Source: JBHIDJ01 sp046760105
GTDB taxonomy: Bacteria > Pseudomonadota > Gammaproteobacteria > Acidiferrobacterales > SPGG2
NCBI GenBank assembly: GCA_046760105.1
Contig: JBHIDJ010000055.1
Coordinates: 1 to 17,452, forward strand
DNA: 17,452 nucleotides
Reading direction: 5' to 3'
Positions 15,881 to 17,452 of this stretch are shown piece by piece. The notes beneath the pieces were generated by a model. It was not told where the DNA came from and did no database searches. It worked only from the letters and a program-made list of their open reading frames with translations. Position 1 is the stretch's first letter. Every line of letters begins with the position of its first letter. A program made the translations under genes and the position numbers.

Positions 15881-16132
15881 ATGAGGATCAAGGTAAGAAC
15901 TACCGGATTGCTAGGGAAATACCTACCACCCGGGAGCGTGAAGAATCTCGCTGAATTGGAGGTCGCCGATGGCGCCACGCCGTTCGACGTGATTAAACAG
16001 CTCGGCATGCCGCTCGATGGGAATTACCTTGTAGCACTGAACGGCAATGTAGTGCCCAAGAGCGAGCGTGATACCCGCACCCTCGCCGAAAACGACAAAC
16101 TCTCCATCATGCCCCCGCTCAAAGGGGGTTGA
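15881..16132 (+). CDS. MoaD/ThiS-family sulfur-carrier protein (AorD-like)
   Basis: An 83-residue ubiquitin-fold protein ending PPLKGG. The C-terminal Gly-Gly is the thiocarboxylate site of MoaD and ThiS, which deliver sulfur to molybdopterin or thiazole. VALNGNVVPKSERDTRTLAENDKLSIMPPLKGG follows the usual strand order; the N-terminal MRIKVRTTGLLGKYL is MoaD-like. MoaD-type genes travel with AOR operons in both bacteria and archaea and are thought to serve the tungstopterin cofactor. It starts 30 bases after the FAD subunit gene and is the last gene of the unit. No MoaE, MoeA or tungstate transporter is in the window. Confidence 0.9.
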   Translation: MRIKVRTTGLLGKYLPPGSVKNLAELEVADGATPFDVIKQLGMPLDGNYLVALNGNVVPKSERDTRTLAENDKLSIMPPLKGG

Positions 16133-16428
16133 GCTCGAGCCAGATGTAGTGTCCCCCCTGGTGGCGTGCTGTTGTGCCTACCGTGAGTCGCGCTCCGGTT
16201 TCAATGCACCGGCGGTTTCTACAAGTTATTGTTTTTATAACGAATACTTATCTAGGGTCACTTATCTTACCTTTTACGTCGTATATTTTATTTCCTCCGG
16301 TATAGGGGTATATTGTTATACTTCTACGTGCACAAAAAAGGGCCCCGTCGCCTTGGCGATGGGGAAGGATTCGCCACGGATACCTAACCCTGTACACCAG
16401 AATCTCCTAGCCAATGGAGGAGGTAACT
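16133..16428. promoter_or_regulatory. AT-rich intergenic region before the ABC transporter gene
   Basis: About 296 bases with no convincing gene; the plus-strand frame running through it into the next gene is low-complexity and overlaps that gene out of frame. Bases 16215-16330 are much richer in A/T than the surroundings, as expected for a promoter. GTATA-TTGT-TATAC (16308-16321) is a perfect short inverted repeat, and TATACT at 16317 could serve as a -10 box, though no good -35 is seen. The region should carry the promoter of the downstream transporter gene. Confidence 0.5.
16333..16364 (-). terminator. Terminator-like hairpin oriented on the minus strand
   Basis: CCCCGTCGC (16343-16351) pairs with GCGATGGGG (16356-16364) through nine pairs including one G-T, around a 4-base loop CTTG. 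On the plus strand it is preceded by AAAAAAG, so read on the minus strand the hairpin is followed by a run of T. It would stop transcription coming from the right; no minus-strand gene is seen there, so its use is unclear. There is no T-run on the plus side. Confidence 0.45.
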
Positions 16429-17452
16429 ATGTCAGAGCTGAAAAAACTGGAGCGTTTGCTTGCTCAAGGATGGATCAGTCGCCGCGAGTTCATGAGGCGC
16501 GTGTCGGCGATGGGGCTTGTCGCAGCCATCCCGGGCGCTATGTTTGGAACGGCGCCGGCTTACGCTGGCCCGAAGAAAGGCGGCAAATTCCGCGTTGGCA
16601 TCGGTCACGGGTCTACCACCGACTCCCTGGATCCAGCGACCTACGAGAACGCCTATACGCAGTTTACCCTCGGACATGGTGTTCACAATCACCTGACTGA
16701 AATAAAGCCGGATGGTAATCTGGGGCCTGAACTGGCCGAAAGTTGGGAAGCGTCGGCCGACGCCAAGACCTGGACCTTCAAGTTACGCCGGGGGGCGGAG
16801 TTCCACAACGGCAAAACCCTGGAGGCCAGCGATGTCATCGCATCGCTCAACCACCATCGCGGGGAAGACACAAAATCGGGGGGCAAGGCAATCGCCGGGC
16901 AGATCACTGAGATGAAAGCCGACGGCAAGCATGTGCTGGCCGTTACCCTGGAAGGTGGTAACGCAGATTTTCCGTTCATGCTCAGCGACTATCATCTGAT
17001 CATCGTGCCGGGCGAGAAAGACGGCAAAATCAAGGCGACGGCTGGAATCGGTGCCGGCGCCTATGTTCTCCAGAGTTATGAGCCGGGTGTGAATGCAAAG
17101 CTGAAACGCCACCGGAACTACTGGCGTTCGGACTATGGACACTTCGACGAGGTCGAGACGCTCACCATCGCCGACGTGGCCGCGCGCACCAACGCACTCA
17201 CCACCGGTGAAGTGGACTGCATCGATCGTCTCGACATCAAGACACTGCATCTTCTCAAGCGCAACAAAAAGGTTAGCATCAAAGAGACCAGCGGCACCGC
17301 GCATTACTCGATTCCGATGCGCACCGACACACCGCCCTTCGACAACAACGATGTACGCCTGGCGCTGAAGTATGCGGTGGATCGGAAAGCATTGCTGCAA
17401 AATGTCCTGCGGGGACACGGTGTTCTCGGCAACGACCATCCGATCGGCCGGT
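16429..17452 (+). CDS. ABC transporter substrate-binding protein (SBP_bac_5 / oligopeptide type), Tat-exported, N-terminal part
   Basis: The gene runs off the window; 341 codons are visible of an expected 500-550. It encodes the periplasmic solute receptor of a peptide/nickel/opine-type ABC importer. The N-terminus has a twin-arginine motif, SRREFM (17-22), a hydrophobic stretch, and a likely cleavage site after AYA (residue 46), so it is exported folded. The family pattern is clear: GLxP-like GNLGPELAESWEASADAKTWTFKLRRG (split around residues 96-125), FHNGKTLEASDVIASL, and PFDNNDVRLALKYAVDR. The ribosome site GGAGGAGG is six bases before the ATG. Permease genes probably follow beyond the window. 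The ligand is unknown. Confidence 0.93.
   Translation, partial: MSELKKLERLLAQGWISRREFMRRVSAMGLVAAIPGAMFGTAPAYAGPKKGGKFRVGIGHGSTTDSLDPATYENAYTQFTLGHGVHNHLTEIKPDGNLGPELAESWEASADAKTWTFKLRRGAEFHNGKTLEASDVIASLNHHRGEDTKSGGKAIAGQITEMKADGKHVLAVTLEGGNADFPFMLSDYHLIIVPGEKDGKIKATAGIGAGAYVLQSYEPGVNAKLKRHRNYWRSDYGHFDEVETLTIADVAARTNALTTGEVDCIDRLDIKTLHLLKRNKKVSIKETSGTAHYSIPMRTDTPPFDNNDVRLALKYAVDRKALLQNVLRGHGVLGNDHPIGR

Noticed and set aside
16112..16134. Overlapping hairpins CCCCC-N7-GGGGG and GCTCAA-AGGGGG-TTGAGC at the end of the MoaD-like gene
   Set aside because: No T-run follows, and the bases mostly encode the conserved PPLKGG end, so this is more likely coincidence than a terminator.
16068..16700. 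210-codon plus-strand frame across the intergenic region
   Set aside because: It overlaps the MoaD-like gene and the ABC binding-protein gene out of frame, has no ribosome site and no protein-like pattern. The true gene starts at 16429 with a strong ribosome site.
16783..17439. 218-codon minus-strand frame
   Set aside because: It lies fully opposite the substrate-binding protein gene, whose family motifs and ribosome site are clear; this is a shadow frame from codon bias.

Overview
The window looks like chromosomal DNA of a Gram-negative bacterium, most likely a proteobacterium. GC content is moderately high, intergenic spaces are short, regulators are of the GlxA/GbdR type, one protein carries a Tat export signal, and one gap holds a dispersed inverted repeat of CGCAAAG-type units. 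No rRNA, tRNA, transposase, integrase or CRISPR array is visible. Lineage cannot be fixed further from sequence alone; alpha- or gammaproteobacteria are my best guesses.

Left part (1-7623) looks like a methylated-amine and nitrogen-scavenging neighbourhood. It begins with the 3' end of an agmatinase-family ureohydrolase, followed by a GlxA-type regulator (DJ-1/PfpI-like domain plus AraC helix-turn-helix). Convergent to these are a second, paralogous GlxA-type regulator and, downstream of it, a long non-pyrrolysine member of the MttB trimethylamine methyltransferase superfamily. A 390-400 base gap rich in inverted repeats separates this from a choline-sulfatase (BetC-like, formylglycine Cys54). 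Convergent to the sulfatase is an operon of a short-chain dehydrogenase and a DUF1989 (urea-carboxylase-associated) protein. The common theme, by inference, is use of quaternary amines (choline-O-sulfate to choline; demethylation of a betaine-like compound) and of urea/guanidino compounds. No corrinoid protein, carboxylase or transporter for these is in view.

Middle part (7854-11579, all +) is a SAM-dependent methyltransferase, a HAD phosphatase 15 bases downstream, and a CocE/NonD (X-Pro dipeptidyl-peptidase S15-like) serine hydrolase. Their shared role is not evident.

Right part (11734-16132, all +) is an AorABC-type aldehyde:ferredoxin oxidoreductase operon. A small unknown ORF comes first, then a four-cluster ferredoxin subunit, the tungstopterin catalytic subunit, an FAD/NAD(P) subunit and a MoaD/ThiS-like sulfur carrier ending in Gly-Gly. 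Electrons from aldehyde oxidation would pass from the W/Mo cofactor and its [4Fe-4S] cluster through the ferredoxin subunit to FAD and NAD(P). An inverted repeat sits between the ferredoxin and catalytic genes.

After an AT-rich regulatory gap, a Tat-exported oligopeptide-type ABC substrate-binding protein begins at 16429 and runs off the window. I see no clearly new system. The best leads are the MttB gene paired with two GlxA paralogues, the structured gap before the sulfatase, the orphan ORF before the Aor genes, and the DUF1989-dehydrogenase pair.
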